Assembly (NCBI RefSeq): GCF_009467805.1
Contig: NZ_WIAY01000006.1
Location: forward strand, 186,001-250,000
DNA length: 64,000 bases
Source: Stenotrophomonas nematodicola
GTDB lineage: Bacteria > Pseudomonadota > Gammaproteobacteria > Xanthomonadales > Xanthomonadaceae
Direction: 5' to 3'
Shown here piece after piece: positions 53,836 to 62,065 of the stretch. The notes beneath the pieces are model-generated. The model was not told the origin of the DNA. It did not search any database and saw only the letters and a list, made by a program, of their open reading frames with translations. How positions within the stretch are numbered: the stretch's first letter is position 1; every line of letters starts with the position of its first letter. The position numbers and the translations under genes were made by a program.

Positions 53836-54570
53836 TTACCAGCGCGGCGGCTTGGTCAGCGGCGGGGCCTGGTGCTGGCGGTCGTAGGCGCGCAGTTCGT
53901 CACGGATGTGGGCGACGCGCTGGCGGCCGAGCGTGGCGCGGCTGTCGTCGAGCACCACGCCGTCCAGCAGCTCGCCCATGCGCTGCACCGTGGGCAGCAT
54001 CTTTTCCCATGCATCCAGCGCCGTCAGCGGCGCCGGCAGGGTCAGGAAGAAGGCGATGGCAGGGGTTTCCATCTCGCGGATGTTGGCCATGTCGAAGCTG
54101 CCCGGCTTCATGATGCTGGCCATCGAGAAGATCGGGCCGCGCTCGGGGTGGCCTTCGACCAGGCGGTGGAACACGTTCATGTGGCCGAAGACCAGACCGG
54201 TCTTCTCCGCTGCAACCACGATGTCCTCGCCACGCAGCTGCTCACCGGCACGCGCGGCCACGAACAGCGACACGATCTTGTCGAAGTCCTGGGTGGCACG
54301 CTTGCCCACGTCGCTGGCGGCCGGGGCATCGACCTCGGGCAGGCCCAGTTCCGGCTGGGTCACGCCGTCATCGGCGGGCACACCGGCGTCAGCGCCTGCA
54401 GGGTCACCTTCGCCCAGCACCGGCTCACGCCGCGCGCCGGCGGCCGTGTCGGTGCCTTCGATGCGGCGGCCCTGGACTTTCTTCTTCGGACGGCCAAACA
54501 GGAAGATCGCGGCGATCAACAGCAGGCCGGCGGCCAGGATGCCGATGCGGAGCATTGCCATGTCGGACAT
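53836..54570 (-). CDS. zipA: Cell division protein ZipA
   Basis: A 244-aa division protein that tethers FtsZ to the inner membrane. One N-terminal membrane helix (LRIGILAAGLLLIAAIFLFG) is followed by a short basic stretch (RPKKKVQGRR), an acidic Pro/Ala linker and the C-terminal FtsZ-binding domain (about 105-235; ARAGEQLRGEDIVVAAEKTGLVFGHMNVF; AIAFFLTLPAPLTALDAWEKML). It starts close to the 3' end of smc, in the order smc-zipA. Confidence 0.95.
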   Translation of the reverse strand: MSDMAMLRIGILAAGLLLIAAIFLFGRPKKKVQGRRIEGTDTAAGARREPVLGEGDPAGADAGVPADDGVTQPELGLPEVDAPAASDVGKRATQDFDKIVSLFVAARAGEQLRGEDIVVAAEKTGLVFGHMNVFHRLVEGHPERGPIFSMASIMKPGSFDMANIREMETPAIAFFLTLPAPLTALDAWEKMLPTVQRMGELLDGVVLDDSRATLGRQRVAHIRDELRAYDRQHQAPPLTKPPRW

Positions 54571-54617
54571 TCGAGGGGGTCTCCGGCTAAATCATTCAGG
54601 TACGCAAGGATGGCACG

Positions 54618-57600
54618 TCAGGCCGCGCCCGCCAATCGGGCCGCTTCCTCCAGGTCCACGCTGACCAGTCGGCTGACGCCCGGCTCGCGCATGGTGACAC
54701 CGGACAACTGGTGCGCCGCCTCCATCGTGGCCTTGTTGTGGCTGACGAACAGGAACTGCACTTTTTCGCTCATCTCCTTGACCATGTTGGCCAGGCGACC
54801 GACGTTGGCTTCATCCAGCGGCGCGTCGACCTCGTCCAGCAGGCAGAACGGCGCCGGGTTGAGCTGGAAGATCGCAAATACCAGCGCCACCGCCGTCATC
54901 GCCTTCTCGCCGCCGGACAGCAGCGAGATGCTGGACACGCGCTTGCCCGGCGGGCGGGCCATGATCGTCACGCCCGTGTCGAGAAGGTCTTCACCGGTCA
55001 GTTCGAGGTAGGCATGCCCACCCCCGAACAGGCGCGGGTACAGCTGCTGCACGCCGGCATTGACCCGGTCGAAGGTGTCCTTGAAGCGGCCGCGGGTTTC
55101 GCGGTCGATCTTGCGGATCGCCTCTTCCAGGGTTTCCAGTGCGGTGGTCAGATCGGTGTTCTGTGCGTCCAGGTACTCCGAGCGCTGCGATGCCTCGCCG
55201 TACTCCTGGATCGCGGCAAGATTGACCGGCTCCAAACGGCGCATGCGGCCATCGATCTGGTGCACGGCCTGCTCCCAGTCGCTGGTGCGCGCCTCCTCGG
55301 GCAGGCTGTTGATCACGTCCTGCAGCACGAAGCCGGCCTTCTCGACCGAAGCCGACAACTGCTCGGCGCTCAGCACCAGCGCCTGCTGGTCGAGCTTGCG
55401 CTGGGAGATGCGTTCGCGCTGCGCCAGCGCCTGCTCATCGCGCTGATGACGGGTCTGCTCGAAATTGCGCAGCTCCGCATCGATGCCTTCCAGCATCGTA
55501 CGCGCCTCACCCAGCACGCGATCGGCACGCACGCGCTCGCCCAGCGCATTCTGGTGCTCGGCCTCCAGCGCCTGCACCGGGGAGTCACCCTCGTCGAGCT
55601 GCGAATGCAGTTCACCCAGGCGTGTGTCCAGCTGGCCTCGCTGGCTGCTCATGCGCTCCAGCGCCTGGCTCAGCGAGGTGATCTGGGCGCGCTGGGATTC
55701 CAGCGTCAGCGCCAGCGAATGCGCGCTCTCACGGACGTTGCGCGCGGCTTCGCGGGCAAGGTCGCGGGCGTCGGTGAGCTGGCGGCGCTCGCCCTCCAGC
55801 GCCGCGCGTACCGATTCCAGATCGCCCATGCTGGTGACCGCGTCGTCGAGCCGGGCACGCGCTTCGCGCACCTGTTCGCGGCTGGCATCCAGGGTCTCAA
55901 GCAACTGCGACAGTTCGCCTTCGATGCGGTCGATACGGGTACGTGCCGCCTCCACCTTGCCCTGCTGGCTCTGCAGCTGGCCGCCCAGCTCGGACACGCT
56001 GCGATGCGCCTGATACAACTGGCGCTGCGCCTCTTCGCGGTGCTGCTCGCCGGCCAGCAGCTGGTCGCGGAACCCCGCCAGGCGCTGCTCCAGCTCGGCT
56101 TCGCGCGCCTGCAGGGTGTCGATCTGCTCGCGCAGGGTCACAATCTCGCGTTCGCGCAGCAGCGCGCCCTGCTTGGCGGCGCCGGAGCGCGAGACCCGCA
56201 CCCAGCCGTCGCCGAGGCGCTCGCCACTGCGGGTGATCACCGAATCGCCCTCGCCCAGCGTGGCCTGCAGGGCACGTGCCGCCGACAGATCCTCGGCCGC
56301 GTGCAGGCGGGCGAGCAGGCGACGGATCGCGGTGGGCCCCTGGACCTTGGCAGCCAGCGAGGTCGGCGCGACCTGCAACGCCTCCTGCGAGGCCGACACC
56401 AGGGCAAGACGGCCATCGCCGAGTTCGCCCAGCGCATCGACGAGCGCTTCGGGGTTCTCGACCAGGACGCCCTCGATCAGCTGGCCAAGCGCGCTCTCCA
56501 CCGCGTTTTCCCAACCGCTCTCCACGGTGAGGCGTTCGCCCACGCGGGCCGCCGAATCCAGCCGCTGCGCGGTAAGCCACGCGACGGCCGCACCCTGCTC
56601 CTGGCCAAGCGCGGCCTGCTGCAGGGTTTCCAGCGATGACAGGCGACCGCGCGCGGCCTGCGCCTGCTTCCGGATCTCGGCCAGTTCGGTCTGCCCGCTG
56701 CGCTGGCGGTCCTGCAGGCCGTCAACGACCTGCTTGCGCGCTTCAACCTGCTCAGTGAGGCCGTCGAGCGCCGCCTTCTGGGTCTCGTGCCGGAGCTGCA
56801 GGTCCTCGAAGGCCGCGGTCAGCGCGTCCAGGTCGAGGCTGCCGCGTTCGCTGGTCAGGGCTTCGCGGCGGCGGTCGGCCTCAAGGACCTGACGGTCGAG
56901 GTAGTCCACCCGCGTGCGTTCCACTTCGCCGGCGCGCGACGCTTCGGAGGTGTTGCGGGTATGCGCTTCCCAGCGCTGCTGCCAGTCGGCCAGACGGGCC
57001 TCGGCCTCGCGCAGGGCTTCCTGCTTGATCTCGTTCTCTTCGCGCAGGTGCTCCAGGCGCGGCTCGGCCTCGTCCACGGCCTCGCGCAGCACGAGCAGCT
57101 TGGCTTCGTCGCCGCTGATGTGCTTGCCCAGTTCGGCCAGCGCCTGCTGCGCTTCATCGCGCGCCTTGTTCAGCCGCTGCGACAGTTCGCGCTGGTGCTG
57201 GATCTGCTGCTCGAGGCGGGCCAGTGTGCTGCCCACCTGGTAGACCTCGGCCTGCGCGGTGCTGAGGGCGTCAGCCGCCTCTTCCCGGCGCACGCGGCTG
57301 GTTTCGATGCGGGCCTCCGCATCGCGCTGCTCGGCAATGAACTGCTGCAGCCGCGTTTCTTCTTTGGACAGCGCATCGCGCAGGCTGCCGAGGCGACTCT
57401 CCAGGCCACGGTACTCCAGCGCCTTCCACTCGGCATCCTTGACCTTGCGCTCTTCCTGCAGCGCCTGGTACTGCTCGGCCTGGCGGGCCTGGCGTTTGAG
57501 GTGCTCGAGCTGCTTGCCGATTTCCTCGCGCAGATCGTTGAGGCGGTCAAGATTCTCGCGGGTGTGGCGGATGCGGGTTTCGGTTTCCTTGCGGCGCTCC

Positions 57601-58121
57601 TTGTACTTGGAGATGCCGGCGGCTTCTTCCAGGTACACGCGCAGATCTTCGGGCCGGGCTTCGATGATCTGGCTGATCATGCCCTGCTCGATGATCGAGT
57701 AGCTGCGCGGGCCCAGGCCGGTGCCGAGGAACAGGTCGGTGATGTCGCGACGGCGGCACTTGGTGCCGTTGAGGTAGTAGTTGCTGCTGCCATCGCGGCT
57801 GACGGTGCGCTTGACCGAGATCTCGTTGAACGACGCGTACTCACCGGAAATGGTGTGGTCGGTGTTGTCGAAGATCAGCTCGACGGTGGCCTGTGAGACC
57901 GGCTTGCGCGCCGAGGACCCGGAGAAGATCACGTCCGTCAGCGAATCGCCACGCAGGCGGCTGGCCGAGCTTTCGCCCATGACCCAGCGCACGGCGTCGA
58001 TGATGTTGGATTTGCCACAGCCATTGGGGCCCACCACGCCGGTCATATTGGTCGGCAGGTGCAGCGTGGTCGGATCGACGAAGGACTTGAAGCCGGAGAG
58101 CTTGATCGTGGACAGACGCAT
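54618..58121 (-). CDS. smc: Chromosome partition protein SMC
   Basis: An 1167-aa ATPase that condenses and segregates the chromosome. Walker A is GPNGCGKSNIID near residue 32, then two long coiled-coil arms separated by a hinge near 500-650 (AVAWLTAQRLDSAARVGERL region), and at the C-terminus the signature SLLSGGEKAMTAVAL with Walker B FCLLDEVDAPLDEANV. ATG 58121 is the family start (MRLSTIKLSGFKSF); the upstream extension is not coding. Full length. zipA follows 47 bp downstream. Confidence 0.98.
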   Translation of the reverse strand: MRLSTIKLSGFKSFVDPTTLHLPTNMTGVVGPNGCGKSNIIDAVRWVMGESSASRLRGDSLTDVIFSGSSARKPVSQATVELIFDNTDHTISGEYASFNEISVKRTVSRDGSSNYYLNGTKCRRRDITDLFLGTGLGPRSYSIIEQGMISQIIEARPEDLRVYLEEAAGISKYKERRKETETRIRHTRENLDRLNDLREEIGKQLEHLKRQARQAEQYQALQEERKVKDAEWKALEYRGLESRLGSLRDALSKEETRLQQFIAEQRDAEARIETSRVRREEAADALSTAQAEVYQVGSTLARLEQQIQHQRELSQRLNKARDEAQQALAELGKHISGDEAKLLVLREAVDEAEPRLEHLREENEIKQEALREAEARLADWQQRWEAHTRNTSEASRAGEVERTRVDYLDRQVLEADRRREALTSERGSLDLDALTAAFEDLQLRHETQKAALDGLTEQVEARKQVVDGLQDRQRSGQTELAEIRKQAQAARGRLSSLETLQQAALGQEQGAAVAWLTAQRLDSAARVGERLTVESGWENAVESALGQLIEGVLVENPEALVDALGELGDGRLALVSASQEALQVAPTSLAAKVQGPTAIRRLLARLHAAEDLSAARALQATLGEGDSVITRSGERLGDGWVRVSRSGAAKQGALLREREIVTLREQIDTLQAREAELEQRLAGFRDQLLAGEQHREEAQRQLYQAHRSVSELGGQLQSQQGKVEAARTRIDRIEGELSQLLETLDASREQVREARARLDDAVTSMGDLESVRAALEGERRQLTDARDLAREAARNVRESAHSLALTLESQRAQITSLSQALERMSSQRGQLDTRLGELHSQLDEGDSPVQALEAEHQNALGERVRADRVLGEARTMLEGIDAELRNFEQTRHQRDEQALAQRERISQRKLDQQALVLSAEQLSASVEKAGFVLQDVINSLPEEARTSDWEQAVHQIDGRMRRLEPVNLAAIQEYGEASQRSEYLDAQNTDLTTALETLEEAIRKIDRETRGRFKDTFDRVNAGVQQLYPRLFGGGHAYLELTGEDLLDTGVTIMARPPGKRVSSISLLSGGEKAMTAVALVFAIFQLNPAPFCLLDEVDAPLDEANVGRLANMVKEMSEKVQFLFVSHNKATMEAAHQLSGVTMREPGVSRLVSVDLEEAARLAGAA

Positions 58122-58310
58122 GGCGTGGTTGGTTTCCGGGCAAGGGGCGGATGCGACCCGTGCCGTGGTGGATGTTGGAGCAGAATCCACCCTCAAGCCA
58201 TTGATGTTGCAGGGATTCAATGGTCCCGAGGGCGACGCGATAGCCTGAGTATAACGGGGCGGCTGTTCCACGGGCGGGAGGGCCCCTTCTCCCCCGTGAC
58301 GTGCAGACCC

Positions 58311-58346
58311 CAAAAACAAAAACGGGCGCCCTTGCGGGCACCCGTT
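58311..58346 (-). terminator. Terminator of the rpsF-rpsR-rplI operon
   Basis: On the minus strand an 11-bp stem with one G-U pair and loop GCAA is followed by TTTTTGTTTTTGG. It lies 28 bp beyond the rplI stop. Confidence 0.88.
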
Positions 58347-58373
58347 TCAGCGACTCCAGCCTTGCGGCAGGGA

Positions 58374-58823
58374 TCAGGCTTCGGCTTCCACCACCACCTT
58401 GACGGTGGTTTCGACGTCGGCGTGCAGGTGAATGGTCACCTCGTACTCGCCCACGTTGCGGAAGGCGCCTTCGCCCAGGATGACTTCGCTCTTTTCCAGC
58501 GCCAGGCCGTTCTTGGTGAAGGCTTCGGCGATGTCGCGCGGGCCGACCGAGCCGTACAGCTTGCCTTCGGTCGATGCGTTGGCGGCGATGGTGACGCTTG
58601 CGCCTTCCAGCTTGGCCTTGCGGGCTTCGGCGTCGGCGTGGATCGACTGGGCCTTGGCTTCGTAATCAGCGCGCTTGGCTTCGAACTCGGCCACGTTGGC
58701 CGGGGTCGCCGGAACGGCCTTGCCGGTCGGGACGAGGAAGTTGCGGCCGTAGCCCGGCTTCACGTCGACCAGATCGCCCAGACCGCCGAGGTTGGTGACC
58801 TTCTGGAGAAGAATCAGCTTCAT
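58374..58823 (-). CDS. rplI: 50S ribosomal protein L9
   Basis: A 149-aa ribosomal protein that binds 23S rRNA and reaches toward the neighbouring ribosome. [32 protein letters not shown] is the N-terminal domain (split here only for description), followed by a long helix ([21 protein letters not shown]) and the C-terminal domain ending VVVEAEA. It is the last gene of rpsF-rpsR-rplI, with a 151-bp gap after rpsR, and is followed by a terminator. Confidence 0.98.
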   Translation of the reverse strand: MKLILLQKVTNLGGLGDLVDVKPGYGRNFLVPTGKAVPATPANVAEFEAKRADYEAKAQSIHADAEARKAKLEGASVTIAANASTEGKLYGSVGPRDIAEAFTKNGLALEKSEVILGEGAFRNVGEYEVTIHLHADVETTVKVVVEAEA

Positions 58824-58974
58824 GGTGTAGCTCCAAATATGTATTCGTTAGCGAGGCGTGGCCCCGCAGCGATGGCTGTCCGAATATCCGAACGGTGGAC
58901 CGGAAACCGCCCGCGGCCTTGCGGCGCGGGCGGAAGGTCCACGAAAGCGGCGACCCGGGGGCCGCCCGCCTTCA

Positions 58975-59205
58975 TCAGACGTCGTGGTTGTCGGTGTACG
59001 GGATCAGGGCCAGGAAACGGGCGCGCTTGACGGCCGTTGCCAGCTGGCGCTGGTACTTCGACTTGGTACCGGTGACGCGGCTCGGCACGATCTTGCCGTT
59101 CTCGGTCAGGTACTGGCGCAGGGTGTTGAGATCCTTGTAGTCGATCTCCTTGACACCTTCGGCCGTGAACTTGCAGAACTTGCGGCGACGGAAGAACTTG
59201 GACAT
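58975..59205 (-). CDS. rpsR: 30S ribosomal protein S18
   Basis: A 76-aa ribosomal protein that binds 16S rRNA together with S6. The conserved core is [21 protein letters not shown] and [26 protein letters not shown]. It sits 11 bp after rpsF, so the partners are co-translated. The N-terminus ([13 protein letters not shown]) keeps the Cys found in some S18 proteins. Confidence 0.98.
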   Translation of the reverse strand: MSKFFRRRKFCKFTAEGVKEIDYKDLNTLRQYLTENGKIVPSRVTGTKSKYQRQLATAVKRARFLALIPYTDNHDV

Positions 59206-59216
59206 GTCAGTGCTCC

Positions 59217-59654
59217 TTAAGCGGCCGAAGCGGCGTCTTCGCCGGCTTCGTTGTCAGCGGCGGGGGTGGTTTCACCTTCTTCGTCGTCACGACGACGACG
59301 CTCGCCACGCTCGGGCTTGTCGCCCTTCTCGTCCTTGCTCTTCATGATCAGCGACTGCTCGGTGTCAGCTTCGTCACGCTTGATGACGAGGTTGCGCAGC
59401 ACGGCGTCGTTGAAGCGGAAGCTCTCCACCAGCTCGCTCAGCACGGCCTGGTCGGCTTCGATGTTGAGCATGACGTAGTGGGCCTTCACCAGGTTCTGGA
59501 TCGGGTAGGCCAGCTGACGACGGCCCCAGTCTTCCAGACGGTGGATGGTGCCGTTGCCGTTCTCGACCAGCGACTTGTAGCGCTCGATCATGGCCGGGAC
59601 CTGTTCGCTCTGGTCCGGATGGACCAGGAACACGATTTCGTAATGACGACTCAT
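59217..59654 (-). CDS. rpsF: 30S ribosomal protein S6
   Basis: A 145-aa ribosomal protein that pairs with S18. The ferredoxin-like core is residues 1-100 ([39 protein letters not shown]), followed by a long acidic and arginine-rich tail ([10 protein letters not shown]) as in many gammaproteobacteria. It is the first gene of the operon; a hairpin upstream at 59696 may be the autoregulatory S6:S18 site. Confidence 0.98.
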   Translation of the reverse strand: MSRHYEIVFLVHPDQSEQVPAMIERYKSLVENGNGTIHRLEDWGRRQLAYPIQNLVKAHYVMLNIEADQAVLSELVESFRFNDAVLRNLVIKRDEADTEQSLIMKSKDEKGDKPERGERRRRDDEEGETTPAADNEAGEDAASAA

Positions 59655-59695
59655 GTTTTTCTACCTTTCGGATGTGGCCCCCGAGGGGCCGGACA

Positions 59696-59722
59696 GCCCC
59701 CCGCGGATGAATGCGGTGGGGC
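59696..59722 (-). promoter_or_regulatory. Candidate S6:S18-binding leader hairpin of rpsF
   Basis: On the minus strand, GCCCC and CCGC pair with GCGG and GGGGC around an 8-nt loop (ATTCATCC) with a bulged A, about 40-70 nt before the rpsF start. Many bacteria regulate this operon by S6:S18 binding to a leader hairpin with a CCG element. The match is by position and shape only. Confidence 0.35.
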
Positions 59723-59825
59723 AAGGGTTCCTACGCAGATCGCAGGAAGCCGCCGATTATGCCCGGATGCCCGTTCCCGGGCAAGTTCTACCCGGTTGCC
59801 GGGCGTAGTGTCCGGTCGCCCGTTC

Positions 59826-60554
59826 ATGCGCCTGAATGGCCAAGATCGTCTAGAGTTGGGCTTCCGCCGGCCCGACCGGCCTGATGTGTACCGTGACCGG
59901 ATGCTGCTTCGGCCCCTGCTGCCCGATGGCGTTCTGCTGGCCAGTATGCCGCCCGCGTTGGCCGATCCCGGCCAACTCCTGCCGTCGGAGCGGGCCCAGG
60001 TGGCCCATGCCGTGGAGAAGCGCCAGCGCGAGTACGCGGCGGGTCGCCAGCTGTTCCGGCACCTGCTTGCCGACCGTGCCGAAGCCGCCGCACCGCTGGT
60101 CAACGACGCGGACCGGGTACCAGTCTGGCCGGACGGCATCGTGGGTGCCATCACCCATTGCGACACCCTCTGCGCGGTCGCGCTGGCCCGCAGCGCCGAT
60201 ACCGTCGGGTTGGGCATCGATGTCGAACCGGCCCGCCCGCTACCTGCGGACATCCACCGTCTTGTGCTGCGTGAGGCCGAATACGCGGCACTGGGCGAGC
60301 TGCCGACCGCCTGGCACGCGCTCGGCGCCACCCTGACCTTCTGCGCCAAGGAAGCACTGTACAAGGCGCTGTACCCGACCACCCGGGAGTTCCTGGATTT
60401 CCAGCAGGTGGAGCTGCGCTGGCAAGGGGACCGCTTCAGCGCCCGGGTCGTCCCGGCCACCCACCCTGCCTATACATCGCAGCCGCTGGAAGGCCGCGTC
60501 GCCTGCGACGGCAACCATGTCGCCGCCGCAGTGCTGCTGGCGCGGCGACCCTGA
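59826..60554 (+). CDS. 4'-phosphopantetheinyl transferase (Sfp/EntD-like)
   Basis: A protein of about 242 aa that transfers phosphopantetheine from CoA to a carrier protein. The two Mg/CoA motifs are present: VGLGIDVEPARPL near residue 125 and FCAKEALYKALYP near 177 (WxxKEA type with Phe). GAITHCDTLCAVAL precedes them. An ATG at 59901 would give a shorter start. It is divergent from the ribosomal operon. No NRPS or PKS genes are in the window, so the client is unknown; a siderophore or pigment carrier protein is plausible. Confidence 0.88.
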   Translation: MRLNGQDRLELGFRRPDRPDVYRDRMLLRPLLPDGVLLASMPPALADPGQLLPSERAQVAHAVEKRQREYAAGRQLFRHLLADRAEAAAPLVNDADRVPVWPDGIVGAITHCDTLCAVALARSADTVGLGIDVEPARPLPADIHRLVLREAEYAALGELPTAWHALGATLTFCAKEALYKALYPTTREFLDFQQVELRWQGDRFSARVVPATHPAYTSQPLEGRVACDGNHVAAAVLLARRP

Positions 60555-60590
60555 GCGGCGGCACGTCGCCCCAGCTCCGCGCCGGCCGCG

Positions 60591-61988
60591 TCAGCGCCTG
60601 GACACCGCCAGCGCCCGCGCCTGCTCCACCATCGCCTCCTGCCCGGCACCGGACGCCGTCAGCAGATGCTCGGGCTGCACGCCGCCCACGCGGCGGTCAC
60701 CACTGGGGCGGAACAGCAGCCGGGTCGGTGCGAAGGCCCGGATGCGGGTGTTGGGCAGATCGAAGAAGTAGATCTGGCCGGTCTGGTTGGCAAAACCGGC
60801 CGTCGGCTCACCGACCAGCGTACCGACCGCGCAGTCCTGCACTGCCGTCGCCATGACGATGCCGGCCGAGTAGGTGTACGGCCCGATCAGGAGGTAGACC
60901 TTGCCGGGGAACCGCTTCGTCTCCTTGGCCGGCGTCACCGTCGAATCGTAATCCACGTTGACCAGCTCGCCGGCCTTGCCCTTGGCGAACCAGCCACCGG
61001 CACTGGTGTCGTTGATCTTTTCGGTGATCCCGGACACCAGGCGGCACTCCTGCGCCGACAACCGCGACAGCAGCGTCTCGACGTTGTCGGTGGAGCCGCC
61101 CGGATTGTTGCGGATGTCCACCAGCAGATCTTTGACGCCGTCCTTGCGCGCGGTGGCAATGGCGTCATCGATGCTGCTGCGGAAGTCGCCCTGGTCGCCG
61201 CCGAAATAGGACACTTCGAGGTAGCCCACGTCCTGCTCCAGGGTCCGATAGGCCACGTTGCTGCCCCCGGCGTCCTCCTGTTTCTCCACGCCCGCCTCGA
61301 ACGCGGTGGCCGACAGTGCGGGGACCTGGGTCTCGACCTCACCGGTGGTCGACTGGTAACGCACGGTTGCCGGACCATCGACGTCGTAATAGTGCCAGAG
61401 CAGCGTCGAGAACTCGCGCGCGGCGATCTGCTCGCGCAGCAGCTGGCTTTCACCGCGCGTATAGCGCGCCATCGTCGCGAGCATCTCCTGCGCCGGAACC
61501 CCATTGATGGCCAGCAGGCGGGTGCCCGCCGCCAGCGGCGTGGTTGGCGAGAAATCGTGTTTGACGTACAGCGCCCCATCGCGGCTGGTCACCGTCATCG
61601 GAAATACGGTGCCACCGCCCGCGCTGAAACGGTTGAATTCCGGGTAGGGATAGAACACTCCGGCGTGGCCGTCACGGAAGGCCTCTGTCGCTGTGCCGAC
61701 CAGCCGCTGGAACGCGCGACGGTCCATGCCCTCGCGCACCTGGCCACGCAACGCAAGGCGCAGCGTCTCGCGCTCGGCCGATGGCAGCCGTGCGTCCAGG
61801 TCGGGATGCAGTTCGGCCACGCGCTTGAAAAGGTAATCGACATCCTGCTGCAGCTGCGGTGCGGTGAAGGTCGCATCCATCAACGCGGGGTCGTCCAGAT
61901 CGGCGTACACCTTCTGATGGTCTCCATGACAGGCCGTGGCAGACAGCATCATCGCGACACTGGCGCATCTCGCAAAACGTTTCAGCAT
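60591..61988 (-). CDS. S41-family (C-terminal processing) peptidase lipoprotein
   Basis: A 465-aa protein with a lipoprotein signal (MLKRFARCASVAMMLSATAC, lipobox SATAC with Cys at residue 20). A helical N-terminal part (LQQDVDYLFKRVAELHPDLDARL), a PDZ-like segment (PLAAGTRLLAINGVPAQEML) and the S41 catalytic domain follow, with DIRNNPGGSTDNVETLL and the Ser in GPYTYSAGIVMATAVQ. A Lys expected downstream of the Ser is not obvious, so the enzyme may use a Ser-based variant. ATG 61988 is chosen over an upstream frame that overlaps the next gene. Confidence 0.87.
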   Translation of the reverse strand: MLKRFARCASVAMMLSATACHGDHQKVYADLDDPALMDATFTAPQLQQDVDYLFKRVAELHPDLDARLPSAERETLRLALRGQVREGMDRRAFQRLVGTATEAFRDGHAGVFYPYPEFNRFSAGGGTVFPMTVTSRDGALYVKHDFSPTTPLAAGTRLLAINGVPAQEMLATMARYTRGESQLLREQIAAREFSTLLWHYYDVDGPATVRYQSTTGEVETQVPALSATAFEAGVEKQEDAGGSNVAYRTLEQDVGYLEVSYFGGDQGDFRSSIDDAIATARKDGVKDLLVDIRNNPGGSTDNVETLLSRLSAQECRLVSGITEKINDTSAGGWFAKGKAGELVNVDYDSTVTPAKETKRFPGKVYLLIGPYTYSAGIVMATAVQDCAVGTLVGEPTAGFANQTGQIYFFDLPNTRIRAFAPTRLLFRPSGDRRVGGVQPEHLLTASGAGQEAMVEQARALAVSRR

Positions 61989-62065
61989 TTCAACACCCCA
62001 CGTTCGTTGCCGCCCCGGCAACCCGGGCCGGTGGCGGGGCGACCCTGTCGCCCCGCCCCTCTGCA

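Noticed and set aside
59788..59808. CTACCCGG/CCGGGCGTAG inverted repeat before the phosphopantetheinyl transferase
   Set aside because: Resembles a decayed REP, but it is too degenerate to call with confidence.
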